DNA from: Cellulosimicrobium funkei
Lineage (GTDB): Bacteria > Actinomycetota > Actinomycetes > Actinomycetales > Cellulomonadaceae
Direction: 5' to 3'
Length of the DNA stretch: 64,000 bases
Assembly (NCBI RefSeq): GCF_004519295.1
Contig: NZ_SOZH01000006.1
Span: 186,001-250,000, forward strand
Position 1 is the stretch's first letter. Every line of letters starts with the position of its first letter. The position numbers were made by a program, and so were the translations under genes. The notes under the pieces were generated by a model that was not told where the DNA came from, did not search any database, and worked only from the letters and a program-made list of their open reading frames with translations. Shown here one piece after another: positions 44,673-54,072 of this stretch.

Positions 44673-45031
44673 CGAGCACCGACCTGCGCACCGACCCGGA
44701 CTGCCTCTTCTGCCGCATCGTCGCGGGGGAGGTGCCGGCCGACGTCGTGGCGACCAGCGAGCGCTCGATCGCGTTCCGCGACATCGACCCGCAGGCGCCC
44801 GTGCACGTGCTCGTGGTGCCGCGCGACCACCACGGCGACATCGCCCAGCTCGCGGCGGCGGACCCGGAGCTGCTCGGCGACGTCGTCGCGCTGGCGGACG
44901 AGGTGGCGGGCGACCTGGCCGACGGCCAGTTCCGGCTCATCTTCAACTCGGGGCCGCGCGCCGGCCAGAGCGTGTTCCACGTGCACGGCCACGTCATCGC
45001 GGGCGCCGAGCTCGGCTGGTCGCCCGCCTGA
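44669..45031 (+). CDS. HIT-family nucleotide-binding protein
   Basis: A 120-residue histidine-triad protein. It begins DCLFCRIVAGEVPADVVAT, contains FRDIDPQAPVHVLVVPRDH and RLIFNSGPRAGQSVFHVHGHVI; FHVHGHV is the HxHxH active site that hydrolyses adenosine phosphoramidates or dinucleotides (HinT-like). Its stop is followed about 120 bases later by phoH. A -10-like TAGCCT 7 bases before the ATG could also give a separate leaderless transcript. Confidence 0.93.
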   Translation: MTSTDLRTDPDCLFCRIVAGEVPADVVATSERSIAFRDIDPQAPVHVLVVPRDHHGDIAQLAAADPELLGDVVALADEVAGDLADGQFRLIFNSGPRAGQSVFHVHGHVIAGAELGWSPA

Positions 45032-45152
45032 GCCCTGCGCGAAAGCGCGTGTGACGCCCGGCCGCGCTCGGTACGATGGAAGCGATCTGCGGGGCGGTGG
45101 CCGTCCCGGACCCACTGCCCGACCGAAGGAGCGCAGCGGCGCAAGCCGGCTC

Positions 45153-46241
45153 ATGACCTCTCTGTCCCGAGAACCCGACCCCTCGTCGCACCGGGTCGAG
45201 CACCGCATCGTCATCCCGAACCACGTGCCGATGGTGGCGCTCCTCGGTAGCCGCGACTCCGTGCTCCGGGCCGTCGAGGAGGGGTTCCCCGCCGTCGACG
45301 TGCACGTGCGGGGCAACGAGATCGCGGTCGCCGGCCCTCCGGGGGAGGTCGCGCTCGCCGCGCGCCTGCTCGACGAGCTGGTCGAGGTCGTCGAGGCAGG
45401 CACGCAGCTCACGGCCGACGTCGTCACGCGGTCCATCGCGATGCTCACCGCCGCGACGGCGTCGCGCCCGGCCGAGGTGCTGACGCTCAACATCCTGTCG
45501 AGCCGCGGCCGCACGATCCGGCCCAAGACCGTGGGGCAGAAGCGCTACGTCGAGGCGATCGACGCGAACACGATCACGTTCGGGATCGGCCCCGCGGGCA
45601 CGGGCAAGACGTACCTCGCGATGGCGAAGGCCGTGCAGGCGCTGCAGTCGAAGCAGGTCAACCGCATCATCCTCACGCGCCCGGCCGTCGAGGCGGGGGA
45701 GCGGCTCGGGTTCCTGCCCGGCTCGCTGACGGAGAAGATCGACCCGTACCTGCGCCCGCTGTACGACGCGCTGCACGACATGATCGACCCGGACTCGATC
45801 CCCAAGCTCATCGAGGCCGGGACGATCGAGGTCGCCCCGCTCGCGTTCATGCGCGGGCGCAGCCTCAACGACTCGTTCATCATCCTCGACGAGGCGCAGA
45901 ACACGACCACCGAGCAGATGAAGATGTTCCTCACGCGCCTCGGCTTCGGGTCGCGCATGGTCATCACGGGCGACGCGACGCAGGTCGACCTGCCGGGCGG
46001 CACCCAGTCCGGCCTGCGCGTCATCGAGGACGTCCTCACCGGCGTGGACGACGTCGAGTTCTGCCGGCTCACGTCGTCCGACGTGGTGCGGCACCGGCTG
46101 GTGAGCGACATCATCGACGCGTACGCGCGGTGGGACCTGGCGAGCGGCGGGGGCTCGGGGAGCTCCGGGTCGCGCCGCCGCGACGACGACCGCCGCGGAC
46201 GCCCCGCGGCACGAGAACGACGGACGAGGGACGACGCGTGA
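45153..46241 (+). CDS. PhoH-like ATPase (YbeZ type)
   Basis: A 362-residue protein. An N-terminal KH-like region ([29 protein letters not shown], partial; [13 protein letters not shown]) is followed by the PhoH ATPase domain with Walker [33 protein letters not shown] and Walker [12 protein letters not shown], then [11 protein letters not shown]. The C-terminal tail is Ser/Gly/Arg/Asp-rich. It is encoded directly before ybeY with a GTGA overlap; YbeZ and YbeY form a conserved rRNA-processing pair. A -10-like TACGAT lies near 45072. Confidence 0.94.
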   Translation: MTSLSREPDPSSHRVEHRIVIPNHVPMVALLGSRDSVLRAVEEGFPAVDVHVRGNEIAVAGPPGEVALAARLLDELVEVVEAGTQLTADVVTRSIAMLTAATASRPAEVLTLNILSSRGRTIRPKTVGQKRYVEAIDANTITFGIGPAGTGKTYLAMAKAVQALQSKQVNRIILTRPAVEAGERLGFLPGSLTEKIDPYLRPLYDALHDMIDPDSIPKLIEAGTIEVAPLAFMRGRSLNDSFIILDEAQNTTTEQMKMFLTRLGFGSRMVITGDATQVDLPGGTQSGLRVIEDVLTGVDDVEFCRLTSSDVVRHRLVSDIIDAYARWDLASGGGSGSSGSRRRDDDRRGRPAARERRTRDDA

Positions 46242-46690
46242 GCATCGAGGTCAACAACGAGACCGAGGCCGAGGTCGACGAGGCCGAGTTCGCGGCGCTG
46301 GCACGGTACGTGCTCGACGCGATGCGCGTGCACCCGCAGAGCGAGCTGTCGATCCTCTTCGTCGACACGGACGTGATGAGCGAGCTGCACGTGCGCTGGA
46401 TGGACGAGCCCGGCCCGACGGACGTGCTGTCGTTCCCCATGGACGAGCTGCGGCCCGGGCGCGACGGCGAGGTCGCCGGTCCCGGCCAGCTCGGCGACGT
46501 CGTGCTGTGCCCGGAGGTCGCCGCCCAGCAGGCGGTGACGGCGGGCCACTCGACGGCGGAGGAGATGCTGCTGCTCACGACGCACGGCATCCTGCACCTG
46601 CTCGGCTACGACCACGCCGAGCCGGAGGAGGAGAAGGAGATGTTCGCGCTGCAGCGCAAGCTGCTCCTGACCTTCCTCGCGGGCCGGTGA
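46238..46690 (+). CDS. ybeY: Endoribonuclease/rRNA maturation factor YbeY
   Basis: A 150-residue zinc-dependent RNase. The signature is [12 protein letters not shown] (HGxLHLxGYDH, three zinc-binding His) near residues 117-127, with the upstream [34 protein letters not shown] (partial). It matures 16S rRNA 3' ends and takes part in ribosome quality control. The GTG overlaps the phoH-like stop, and its own stop overlaps the next GTG. Confidence 0.95.
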   Translation: MSIEVNNETEAEVDEAEFAALARYVLDAMRVHPQSELSILFVDTDVMSELHVRWMDEPGPTDVLSFPMDELRPGRDGEVAGPGQLGDVVLCPEVAAQQAVTAGHSTAEEMLLLTTHGILHLLGYDHAEPEEEKEMFALQRKLLLTFLAGR

Positions 46691-48021
46691 GCGGCGAACC
46701 CGTCGCGCTCCTGGCGGCCCTGACCGTCCTGACGGTCGTGCTCGCGGCCGCGCTGAGCGCGGGCGAGGCGGCGGTCCTGCGCGTGACGCGGGCGGCCGTC
46801 ACGGAGGCCGCCCTGGGCGACGACCCGGCCGTGCCCGCCCGCCCGGAGGGGCGTCGGGCGCTGGCGCTGCTCGCGGACCCGGCGGCGACCGTGCGCTCCG
46901 TCGGCTTCGTGCGCGTCGTCGCCGAGGTCGCGGCGGTCACGTGCCTCACGCTGCTCGTCGCGGCGTGGCTGGAACCGTGGTGGCAGGTCCTGCTCGTCGC
47001 GCTCGCGGTGAGCGTCGTCGTCGGGCTCCTCGTCGTGCGCGTGAGCCCGCGGTCCCTCGGCCGCCGCCACGCGGTGCGCGTCCTGCTGAGCCTGTCGCGC
47101 CTGCTCACGGTCGTCGTCGGGGCCACGCGCTGGCTCACGCGGCTCGCCCCGGCGCCCGACGAGGGAGCCCACCAGCGCGAGCTCCAGGACATGGTGGACC
47201 GCGTCAACGAGTCCGAGGTCATCGAGGAGGAGGAGCGCGAGCTCATCCGCTCCGTCTTCGAGCTCGGCAGCACCCTCACGCGCGAGGTCATGGTGCCCCG
47301 CACCGACATGGTGACGACGGCGCGCGACACGCCCCTGCGCAAGACCCTCTCGCTCTTCCTGCGCTCCGGCTTCTCCCGCATCCCGGTCACGGGCACGTCC
47401 GCGGACGACCTCGTGGGCGTCGCCTACTTCAAGGACGTCGTGCGCGTCCTTCAGGGCGGTCCCGGGACCGACGCGCGGCCCGTGGGCGAGGTCGCGCGCC
47501 CCGCGATCTTCGTACCCGAGTCCAAGCCCGTGGACGACCTGCTGCGCGAGATGCAGGCGTCGTCCTCGCACATCGCCATGGTCGTCGACGAGTACGGCGG
47601 CGTCGCGGGACTGGTGACGATCGAGGACGCGCTCGAGGAGATCGTGGGCGAGCTCACGGACGAGCACGACCGGCCGGAGCCCGAGGTCGAGGACCTGGGC
47701 GACGGCGTCCTGCGCGTGCCCGCCCGCCTCGGCGTCGACGAGCTCGGCGAGCTCTTCGGCCTCGGCCTGGACGACGATGACGTGGACACCGTGGGCGGCC
47801 TGCTCGCCAAGGCGCTCGGCAAGGTCCCGCTCCCCGGCTCCGTGGCCGAGGTCCACGGGCTGCGCCTCGAGGCCGACCGCGTCCAGGGCCGCCGCAAGCA
47901 GCTCGCGACCGTCCTCGTCTCCACGGCGACCTCGCCCGACGCTCCGGTCCCTGCGCCGGACGAGCCCGACCCCGCGGCCGACACCCGTCAGCCCCTCCCC
48001 ACCGTGAAGGACACCCCGTGA
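46687..48021 (+). CDS. Hemolysin/CorC-family CNNM-CBS membrane protein
   Basis: A 444-residue protein. The N-terminal DUF21/CNNM domain has four hydrophobic segments ([26 protein letters not shown] at the start); it is followed by an acidic helix ([27 protein letters not shown], partial). Two CBS domains follow ([14 protein letters not shown] to [27 protein letters not shown] to [14 protein letters not shown]), and a CorC/HlyC transporter-associated domain ([20 protein letters not shown]). Relatives are linked to magnesium/cobalt efflux. It sits between ybeY and era with 4-base overlaps both sides. Confidence 0.93.
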   Translation: MSGEPVALLAALTVLTVVLAAALSAGEAAVLRVTRAAVTEAALGDDPAVPARPEGRRALALLADPAATVRSVGFVRVVAEVAAVTCLTLLVAAWLEPWWQVLLVALAVSVVVGLLVVRVSPRSLGRRHAVRVLLSLSRLLTVVVGATRWLTRLAPAPDEGAHQRELQDMVDRVNESEVIEEEERELIRSVFELGSTLTREVMVPRTDMVTTARDTPLRKTLSLFLRSGFSRIPVTGTSADDLVGVAYFKDVVRVLQGGPGTDARPVGEVARPAIFVPESKPVDDLLREMQASSSHIAMVVDEYGGVAGLVTIEDALEEIVGELTDEHDRPEPEVEDLGDGVLRVPARLGVDELGELFGLGLDDDDVDTVGGLLAKALGKVPLPGSVAEVHGLRLEADRVQGRRKQLATVLVSTATSPDAPVPAPDEPDPAADTRQPLPTVKDTP

Positions 48022-48968
48022 GCACGACCACCCCCGAGCACCGCTCCGGCTTCGCCTGCCTCGTCGGGCGGCCCAACGCGGGCAAGTCGACCCTGACGAA
48101 CGCGCTGGTCGGCCAGAAGGTGGCGATCACCTCCGGGCGCCCCCAGACGACGCGCCACACGATCCGCGGGATCGTGCACCGCCCCGACGCGCAGCTCGTC
48201 CTCGTCGACACCCCGGGGCTGCACCGCCCCCGCACGCTGCTCGGCGAGCGTCTCAACGACCTCGTGCGCGAGACGCTCACCGAGGTCGACGTCATCGCGT
48301 TCTGCCTGCCCGCCGACCAGAAGATCGGCCCGGGCGACCGCTTCATCGCGAACGAGCTCGCGGAGCTCAGGCGCGGGCGCCGCGGCACGCCCGTGGTCGC
48401 GGTCGTCACGAAGGCCGACCTCGTGGACCGCGGCACCCTCGCCGCGCACCTGCTCGCGGTCGACCGGCTGGGGGAGACGGCGGGCGGCTGGGCCGACATC
48501 GTGCCCGTCTCGGCCCAGGACGGCTACCAGGTCGACGTGCTCACCGACGTCCTCGTCTCCCACCTGCCCGAGGGCCCCGAGCTGTACCCGGGCGGCGAGC
48601 TCACGGACGAGCCGGAGGCCGTCATGGTCGCCGAGCTCGTGCGCGAGGCGGCGCTCGAGGGCGTGCGCGACGAGCTCCCGCACTCGCTCGCGGTCCAGGT
48701 CGAGGAGATCGTGCCCCGCGAGGGCAGCGGCGACGAGGCCACGGGCCGGCCGCCGCTGCTCGACGTGCGCGTCAACCTCTTCGTCGAGCGCGACTCGCAG
48801 AAGGCGATCGTCATCGGCCGCGGCGGCTCACGGCTGCGCGAGGTCGGGACGCGCGCGCGGCACGGCATCGAGGCGCTGCTCGGGGCGAGGGTCTACCTCG
48901 ACCTGCACGTGAAGGTCGCCAAGGACTGGCAGCGCGACCCCAAGCAGCTCCACCGGCTCGGCTTCTGA
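48018..48968 (+). CDS. era: GTPase Era
   Basis: A 316-residue ribosome-assembly GTPase. G1 is GRPNAGKSTLTNAL, the switch I region RPQTTRHTIRGIV, G3 DTPGLHRPRT and G4 TKADLVD. The C-terminal KH domain has AIVIGRGGSRLREVGTRARHGIEALLGARVYLDLHVKV (partial). It binds the 3' end of 16S rRNA during 30S maturation. The GTG overlaps the upstream stop (GTGA), placing it as the last gene of the phoH-ybeY-corC-era run; a terminator follows. Confidence 0.96.
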   Translation: MSTTTPEHRSGFACLVGRPNAGKSTLTNALVGQKVAITSGRPQTTRHTIRGIVHRPDAQLVLVDTPGLHRPRTLLGERLNDLVRETLTEVDVIAFCLPADQKIGPGDRFIANELAELRRGRRGTPVVAVVTKADLVDRGTLAAHLLAVDRLGETAGGWADIVPVSAQDGYQVDVLTDVLVSHLPEGPELYPGGELTDEPEAVMVAELVREAALEGVRDELPHSLAVQVEEIVPREGSGDEATGRPPLLDVRVNLFVERDSQKAIVIGRGGSRLREVGTRARHGIEALLGARVYLDLHVKVAKDWQRDPKQLHRLGF

Positions 48969-48972
48969 CCCG

Positions 48973-49007
48973 GGGGGACGTCCCCCGTGCCGTCGTCGGG
49001 ACGGCAC
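48973..49007 (+). terminator. Terminator region after era
   Basis: GTGCCGTC (48987-48994) pairs with GACGGCAC (49000-49007), an 8-bp stem with a 5-base loop; directly before it is the perfect palindrome GGGGGACGTCCCCC (48973-48986). Confidence 0.6.
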
Positions 49008-49033
49008 CAGGGACCGGCCGGCGGCCCGCGACG

Positions 49034-49045
49034 TACGATTCCTCG
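49034..49045 (+). promoter_or_regulatory. Leaderless promoter of membrane hydrolase gene
   Basis: TACGAT (49034-49039), then TCCTCG, then GTG 49046. Confidence 0.5.
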
Positions 49046-50644
49046 GTGATCTTCCGGACCGCCGCGACGACGGCAGCCCTCGCGATCGTCCTCGCGATCG
49101 TCGGAGCGGTCACCGGGCCGCAGTGGGACCCGGTGCCCGTGACCGAGCACCTCGTCCCCGAGACGCCCGACACGACCGTCGGCGGGCAGCCGCCGGGCGG
49201 GGCCGCCCCGGTCGGCACCTACGACGTGCGCGAGACCGACGTGACGGTCCGGCTCGACGGCGCGACCGTCGGGGGCGTGCTGCGCGAGCCCGTCGACGCG
49301 GGCGACGACCTCCCGGGCATGGTGTTCGTGCACGGGGCAGGGACTGGCCTGGCGTCGGAGGCGTTCGTGGACGTCGCGACCGACCTCGCGAGCGCGGGCG
49401 TCGTGACCCTCGTCCCGGACAAGCGCCTGGACACCTACACCACGCGCCACCGCGACTACGAGGCGATGGCGCGCGACTACGCGCACTCCGTGGACCTCCT
49501 GCGGGCGCGTCCCGGCGTCGACCCGGAGCGCGTGGGGCTGTACGGAGAGTCCGAGGGCACGTGGATCGTGCCCGTGATGGCGGCCGACGACCCGACCATC
49601 GCGTTCACCGTCCTCGTGTCCGCGCCTGTCGTGCCGCCGCGCCAGCAGGCCGCGTTCGCGGTCGACAGCTACCTGCGCAACACCGACGTGCCCCACGGGG
49701 TGTTCCGGGCGATCCCGCGGGCCGTCGGGATGGCGATCCCCGGCGGCGGGTTCGAGTACGCCGACTTCGACGTGGAGCCGTTCCTCGAGCAGCTCACCCA
49801 GCCGGTGCTCGTCGTGTACGGCACCGCGGACCCGTCGATGCCCGTCGAGCAGGGGGCGCGGCAGATCCTCGACGCCACGGGGCCGTCGTCGCAGGTGCCG
49901 GGCGGGGCCGACGTCACCGTGCGCTACTACGCGGACGCGAACCACGGGATCAAGATCGACGACGTGCTCGTGCCCGACTTCCCGCGCGACGTGAGCGCGT
50001 GGGTGACGTCCCTGCCCGCGAGCGCGACCGCGCTGCCGCAGGTCGCGGGAGCCGAGCCCACGCAGCAATACCTCGCCGGGCCGGTCCCGTCGCCGCGCTG
50101 GCTGGGCAACGGCGACCTGTTCGTCGCCCTCGTCCTCGCCGCCGTCGGGCTGCTAGTGCTCGGCCCGCTCGTCGGCATCGTCGGGGGCCTCGTGCGCCGG
50201 CTGCGACGGGTCGCGGGCCGGCCCGGGGCGCCCGCCGGTCTCGCGCCCGGCTTCCGCGTGCCGCTGGTGGGGCTCGGGGTCGGCGCGTTCGCGACGACGG
50301 TCGCGCTCGTCGTCTACCTCGTGGCCACCGCGCGGCTCGCGCTCGACTACGAGAAGGACGCGTGGGTCGTGCAGGGCGGCTGGATCGGGGTGCGGCTCGT
50401 CGGGCTCGCGACGCTCGTCGCGGGCGCCCTGCTGGTCAACCGGGCCGCCGAGGTCCGCTCCGCGCGCCGTGCGCACGACGAGCGCCGGGGCACCGACGAG
50501 GCGGTCGCCGCGGACGAGGGCGGGAGCGTGCTGCAGGTCGCGCGCGGCGTGACCCCCCGCGTCATGCTGTGGTGCGTGATCGCGGGGTCCACCGTCCTGC
50601 TCGTCATCCTCGCGTACTGGGGCGTCTACCAGCTCGGCATCTGA
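49046..50644 (+). CDS. Secreted-domain alpha/beta hydrolase with C-terminal membrane domain
   Basis: A 532-residue protein. An N-terminal TM/signal-anchor (IFRTAATTAALAIVLAIVGAVTG) is followed by an extracytoplasmic alpha/beta-hydrolase domain (about 50-335): LPGMVFVHGAGTG oxyanion region, nucleophile elbow GLYGESEGTW (Ser in GESEG), acid in VYGTADPSMP and His in YYADANHGIK. The C-terminal 190 residues carry four TM helices (VALVLAAVGLLVLGPLVGIVGG and others). A peptidase- or esterase-like role on the outer face is inferred; the exact substrate is unknown. It is transcribed alone from a leaderless promoter after era. Confidence 0.82.
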   Translation: MIFRTAATTAALAIVLAIVGAVTGPQWDPVPVTEHLVPETPDTTVGGQPPGGAAPVGTYDVRETDVTVRLDGATVGGVLREPVDAGDDLPGMVFVHGAGTGLASEAFVDVATDLASAGVVTLVPDKRLDTYTTRHRDYEAMARDYAHSVDLLRARPGVDPERVGLYGESEGTWIVPVMAADDPTIAFTVLVSAPVVPPRQQAAFAVDSYLRNTDVPHGVFRAIPRAVGMAIPGGGFEYADFDVEPFLEQLTQPVLVVYGTADPSMPVEQGARQILDATGPSSQVPGGADVTVRYYADANHGIKIDDVLVPDFPRDVSAWVTSLPASATALPQVAGAEPTQQYLAGPVPSPRWLGNGDLFVALVLAAVGLLVLGPLVGIVGGLVRRLRRVAGRPGAPAGLAPGFRVPLVGLGVGAFATTVALVVYLVATARLALDYEKDAWVVQGGWIGVRLVGLATLVAGALLVNRAAEVRSARRAHDERRGTDEAVAADEGGSVLQVARGVTPRVMLWCVIAGSTVLLVILAYWGVYQLGI

Positions 50645-50714
50645 CCCTGCTCGTGCGCCGTCGTCCGGGCGTGGCGGTCCCGCCGCTCGCCCGGCGCGGC
50701 CCGACGGGCGTGCG

Positions 50715-50726
50715 TATCGTGGACGG
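50715..50726 (+). promoter_or_regulatory. Leaderless promoter of PQQ-like propeller gene
   Basis: TATCGT (50715-50720), then GGACGG, then GTG 50727. Confidence 0.5.
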
Positions 50727-52379
50727 GTGAGGCGCCGTCGGCTCGCGCAGGACCGGGCGGCTCGTGCCGGGCACGTCACCCACGAGCCGACGACGGACGG
50801 TGCCGGGACGGCGGTCGGCGGCCTCGAGCTGCTGCCGCCCGAGCTGCGGTCCGACGACCGGTTCGACGCCGCCCTCGACGCCGCGCTCGCGGGTCCTGCC
50901 GAGGCGCCCGTCCGCCGTCCGCCCGACGGGCCGCGACCCCGGGACGAGGACGGTCCGCCCGCCACGCGGAGCGGGCACCACGACCGAGCGGCCCGCGACG
51001 TGCTGCCCCTGTCGCGCCCGCAGGACGAGCGCCCGCCCACGGCCCCCGACATGCCCGGCCCCGCGCGGTCCGGCGCGCCCCGGCCGTCCGGGTCCGCCGG
51101 GGGCGGCGAGTCCCCGCAGGTGCGTGCGCCCGGGCGCCGCTGGTTCCTGCACCCCGTCCCGTGGGTGGCGCTCGCGGTCGCCGTCGCGTTCGCCGGCTCC
51201 GTCGCCTTCACCGCGTCGATGGAGGACGCGCGGCCCGTCGACGTCACCGCGCTCGCCGGGGGGCTGCGGCCGCTCGAGGACCCGCCCGAGCCGCGCTGGT
51301 CGGTCCCCGTCGAGCCCGGCACCGAGGTGGTCCCCGCGGTCGGTGCCGTCGTGACCGTCGACGGGTCGCTCACGGCGTACTCCGTCGCGGACGGCTCGGT
51401 CCTCTGGCGGTCCGAGCGTCTCGGCGACCGTGCCACGTGCCTGCCGGCCTCGGGCGAGCCCGCGCGCGAGGTGGTGGTGTGCGCGGTGCCGACGGGGTGG
51501 CGCGAGCAGGCGGCCCGGCTCACCACCGTGCGCGCGACGACCGGGGAGGTCGTGGGGGAGCGCACGGCCGCGACGGCGGGGCGGCTGTCCGTCGTGCCGG
51601 TCGGCGCGACGGACGTCGTGCGGGCGTGGTGGCGCGGCGACGAGGTCGCGGTGGTGCGCGAGGACGCCGCGACCGGGGAGGTGCGGTGGGAGCGCACGCT
51701 CGCGCACGACGGCCTCGGGAGCGGCGGCGACGTCGTGCTCGACGTGCGCCGCGGCGTCGTCGACGTCCTCGCGCCGGGCGTCGCGGCGGCGCTCACGGAG
51801 GACGGCCTGTCGCTCGTCGAGGACGACGTGTGGACCATCGTCCGGCTCCAGGACGGGCGCTACGTCGGCAACGAGTACGGCCGAGGCACCGCCACGGTGT
51901 TCACCGCCGCGGGCGAGCCCGCGTTCCGGATCTCCGGCCGCGTGCTCGAGGCGCCCCTGTCGGACGGGTCCGCGCCGGGCGTCATCGTCACGAACACGTT
52001 CGGCAGCATCGTGGGCGTGGACGCCGCGACCGGCTCGGAGCTGTGGTCGTTGCCGGGCACGGGCATGCGCGCCGTCGCGCGGGTCGACGGCCGCGTCGTC
52101 GTCCAGACGGACTCGGCCTACCGCAGCGTCGACGCCCGCACGGGCGAGGAGGCGTGGGCCGTCACGCTCGAGGACGGCGGCCCCGGGCCGGTGCTCACCG
52201 ACGGCCGGTCGCTGTTCGTCACGGAGCGGCAGCGCCGCCAGCCAGGGCTCGTGTCGATCGCGCTCGACGACGGGGCGGTCGAGTGGCGCTGGACGCTGCC
52301 CGAGGGCACCTACGACGTGCTCGCGGTCGAGGGCCGGCTCTTCCTCCTCGGGACCGGCGGGCTGACGGCCGTGTCCTGA
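50727..52379 (+). CDS. Membrane-anchored PQQ-like beta-propeller protein
   Basis: A 550-residue protein. An Arg/Pro/Asp-rich cytoplasmic region of about 140 residues precedes one TM helix (PWVALAVAVAFAGSVAFTAS). The extracytoplasmic part has repeated blades of the PQQ/BamB type (VTVDGSLTAYSVADGSVLWRSE, VDARTGEEAWAVTLEDG, VSIALDDGAVEWRWTLPEG). Such WxxW-type propellers usually mediate binding, not catalysis, in actinobacteria. Two cysteines are visible in the first blades (RATCLPASG, VVCAV) and may form a disulfide. It converges with the ABC permease gene. Function is unknown. Confidence 0.85.
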   Translation: MRRRRLAQDRAARAGHVTHEPTTDGAGTAVGGLELLPPELRSDDRFDAALDAALAGPAEAPVRRPPDGPRPRDEDGPPATRSGHHDRAARDVLPLSRPQDERPPTAPDMPGPARSGAPRPSGSAGGGESPQVRAPGRRWFLHPVPWVALAVAVAFAGSVAFTASMEDARPVDVTALAGGLRPLEDPPEPRWSVPVEPGTEVVPAVGAVVTVDGSLTAYSVADGSVLWRSERLGDRATCLPASGEPAREVVVCAVPTGWREQAARLTTVRATTGEVVGERTAATAGRLSVVPVGATDVVRAWWRGDEVAVVREDAATGEVRWERTLAHDGLGSGGDVVLDVRRGVVDVLAPGVAAALTEDGLSLVEDDVWTIVRLQDGRYVGNEYGRGTATVFTAAGEPAFRISGRVLEAPLSDGSAPGVIVTNTFGSIVGVDAATGSELWSLPGTGMRAVARVDGRVVVQTDSAYRSVDARTGEEAWAVTLEDGGPGPVLTDGRSLFVTERQRRQPGLVSIALDDGAVEWRWTLPEGTYDVLAVEGRLFLLGTGGLTAVS

Positions 52380-52387
52380 GCGGCGTC

Positions 52388-53455
52388 TCAGCGATCCTTG
52401 AAGTAGCGGAACAGCGAGCGCTCGCGGGTTCCGAGGACGCCGAGCAGCGCGCCGAGGAGCGCGCCTCCCGCGCCCACGGCGACCACGCGCAACCCCGTCC
52501 ACCACGCCTCCGCTCCGGGGTCGGGGTTGCCCCACCGGGAGATCCAGAGCAGGCATGCGCCGGCGATCAGCGCACCGGCGAGCGTCCAGGCGAGGACCTC
52601 CAGGAGCACCTGCCAGGCGAGCGCGGGCCGGGGGACCCGCGCGTGCAGCGCGGCCGCCAGCTCGAGCCGCCGCGCGCGGACCGAGGCCGCTCCGAGCACG
52701 AACCCTGTGAGCAGCGCTGCGACCGGCGCGTGACGTGTCAGCCGGTGCGCCAGCAGGTCGAGCGCGTCGTGCTCCGCGCCCAGCCGGGTGTTCAGCTGGC
52801 CCAGCGTGGCCTCGGTGGGGTCCGTCCCCGGGAGGAGGGCCGTCGGGAGCAGCGCGCTCGACCCGGCGTCGACGGGCCAGACCTCGGCCCAGCAGACGTC
52901 GAACGTCCCTGCCGGGGGGACCGGCGTCAGCACGGCGTAGGCGAGCGCGCGATCGCGCCCGTCGTCGGGGTAGGCATAGATGCCGGCCACCGTCGCGTCG
53001 CCCGACGACGTGGCGAGCCGGTCTCCCGCCACCACGCCGAGGGTCTCAGCGAGCCCTGCGGACAGCCAGACGCCGCTCGTGCGCGCGGGCGTCGTCGTCC
53101 CGGTGAGCACGTCGAGCAGACCCGGAGTCACGTCGAAGACGCTGAGCCGCGAGGAGGGCAGGCTGAGCGCCCGCAGAGGCTCGCCGGCGCGGTAGGCCCC
53201 GGCGGTGATGCCGGGGACGTCGCCGATGGCCTCGCACCGACCACCGTCCACGCGTCCCGGCGCAGCGAGCGTCGCGATCGCTGCCCCCGACGCCCGGAAG
53301 TCGGCGGCACCGCGCAGCACGTCGACGACGGCACGGGTGTCGAGCGCAGCGAGGGTCCCCACCAGGAGGACGAATGCCACGGCAAGCAGGAGGGCGCGGG
53401 TGGTGCCCGAGCGGAGGTTGCGTGCGGCCTCGGACGCGACCGACCGGGGCCGCAT
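52388..53455 (-). CDS. ABC transporter permease, FtsX/MacB-like
   Basis: A 355-residue protein with one N-terminal TM (TRALLLAVAFVLLVGTLAALDT), a large extracytoplasmic domain of about 200 residues and three C-terminal TM helices (VAALLTGFVLGAASV, WTLAGALIAGACLLWI, VVAVGAGGALLGALLGVLG). This is the topology of MacB/FtsX-type permeases that drive periplasmic or extracellular work rather than true transport. The final strand-loop is LFRYFKDR. It overlaps the ATPase gene by one base (TGATG) and ends a five-gene minus-strand operon with the adaptor, lipoprotein and small secreted protein. Weak primary similarity, so family call rests on topology and context. Confidence 0.75.
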   Translation of the reverse strand: MRPRSVASEAARNLRSGTTRALLLAVAFVLLVGTLAALDTRAVVDVLRGAADFRASGAAIATLAAPGRVDGGRCEAIGDVPGITAGAYRAGEPLRALSLPSSRLSVFDVTPGLLDVLTGTTTPARTSGVWLSAGLAETLGVVAGDRLATSSGDATVAGIYAYPDDGRDRALAYAVLTPVPPAGTFDVCWAEVWPVDAGSSALLPTALLPGTDPTEATLGQLNTRLGAEHDALDLLAHRLTRHAPVAALLTGFVLGAASVRARRLELAAALHARVPRPALAWQVLLEVLAWTLAGALIAGACLLWISRWGNPDPGAEAWWTGLRVVAVGAGGALLGALLGVLGTRERSLFRYFKDR

Positions 53456-54072
53456 CACGAGGTCCTCGTCGCTCGGGCCCGGGTGAGGTCGACGACGCGG
53501 GTGCACGCGTCGCGCGTTCGAGGGTCGTGGGTGGCGACCACGACGATCGAGTGCTGCTGCGCCACCCCGGCGAGGACGGCGTTCACCGTGCCGGCGGTGC
53601 GCAGGTCGAGCTGGGCCGTGGGCTCGTCGACGAGCAGCAGGTCCGGGGCGAGCGCGACCGCGCGCGCGAGCATCAGCCGTTGTGCCTCTCCGCCTGACAA
53701 CGCGCGGAACGGACGGTCCGCGGTGGCGGAAAGCCCGAAACGATCGAGGATGGCGCTCGCTCGCGGCTCGGCCTCGCGGCGCCGCAGCCCCCGTGCGAGA
53801 AGGGGCAGGACGACGTGGTCCAGGGCGGAGCGCCGCGGCACGCCGTGGGGGTTCTGGAAGACCCACCCGACGTGTTCTATCCCCTCCCGCTCCACCGTGC
53901 CCGCGGACGGCGTCACCCAGCCGGCCAGGATGCTGAGCAGGGTCGACTTGCCCGAGCCCGACGGCCCGACCAGCGCGACCACCTCGCCCGGGTCCAGGTC
54001 CAGGCCGGAGAACAGGTCGCCGGTACCGGCGAACGCGTGGGCGAGACCCCGCGCACGGACTGCTCGGGTCAC
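53455..54072 (-). CDS. ABC transporter ATP-binding protein (MacB/LolD-like)
   Basis: A 205-residue ATPase: Walker A GPSGSGKSTLLSILAG, Q-loop VGWVFQNPHG, signature LSGGEAQRLMLARAVAL and Walker B LLLVDEPTAQLD, then H-loop VVATHDPRT. It is short but complete. The GTG at 54072 overlaps the adaptor stop (GTGA), and its own stop overlaps the permease ATG. It powers the permease encoded next. In gene order with an adaptor it resembles MacA-MacB-type systems with the ATPase and permease on separate chains. Confidence 0.93.
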   Translation of the reverse strand: MTRAVRARGLAHAFAGTGDLFSGLDLDPGEVVALVGPSGSGKSTLLSILAGWVTPSAGTVEREGIEHVGWVFQNPHGVPRRSALDHVVLPLLARGLRRREAEPRASAILDRFGLSATADRPFRALSGGEAQRLMLARAVALAPDLLLVDEPTAQLDLRTAGTVNAVLAGVAQQHSIVVVATHDPRTRDACTRVVDLTRARATRTS

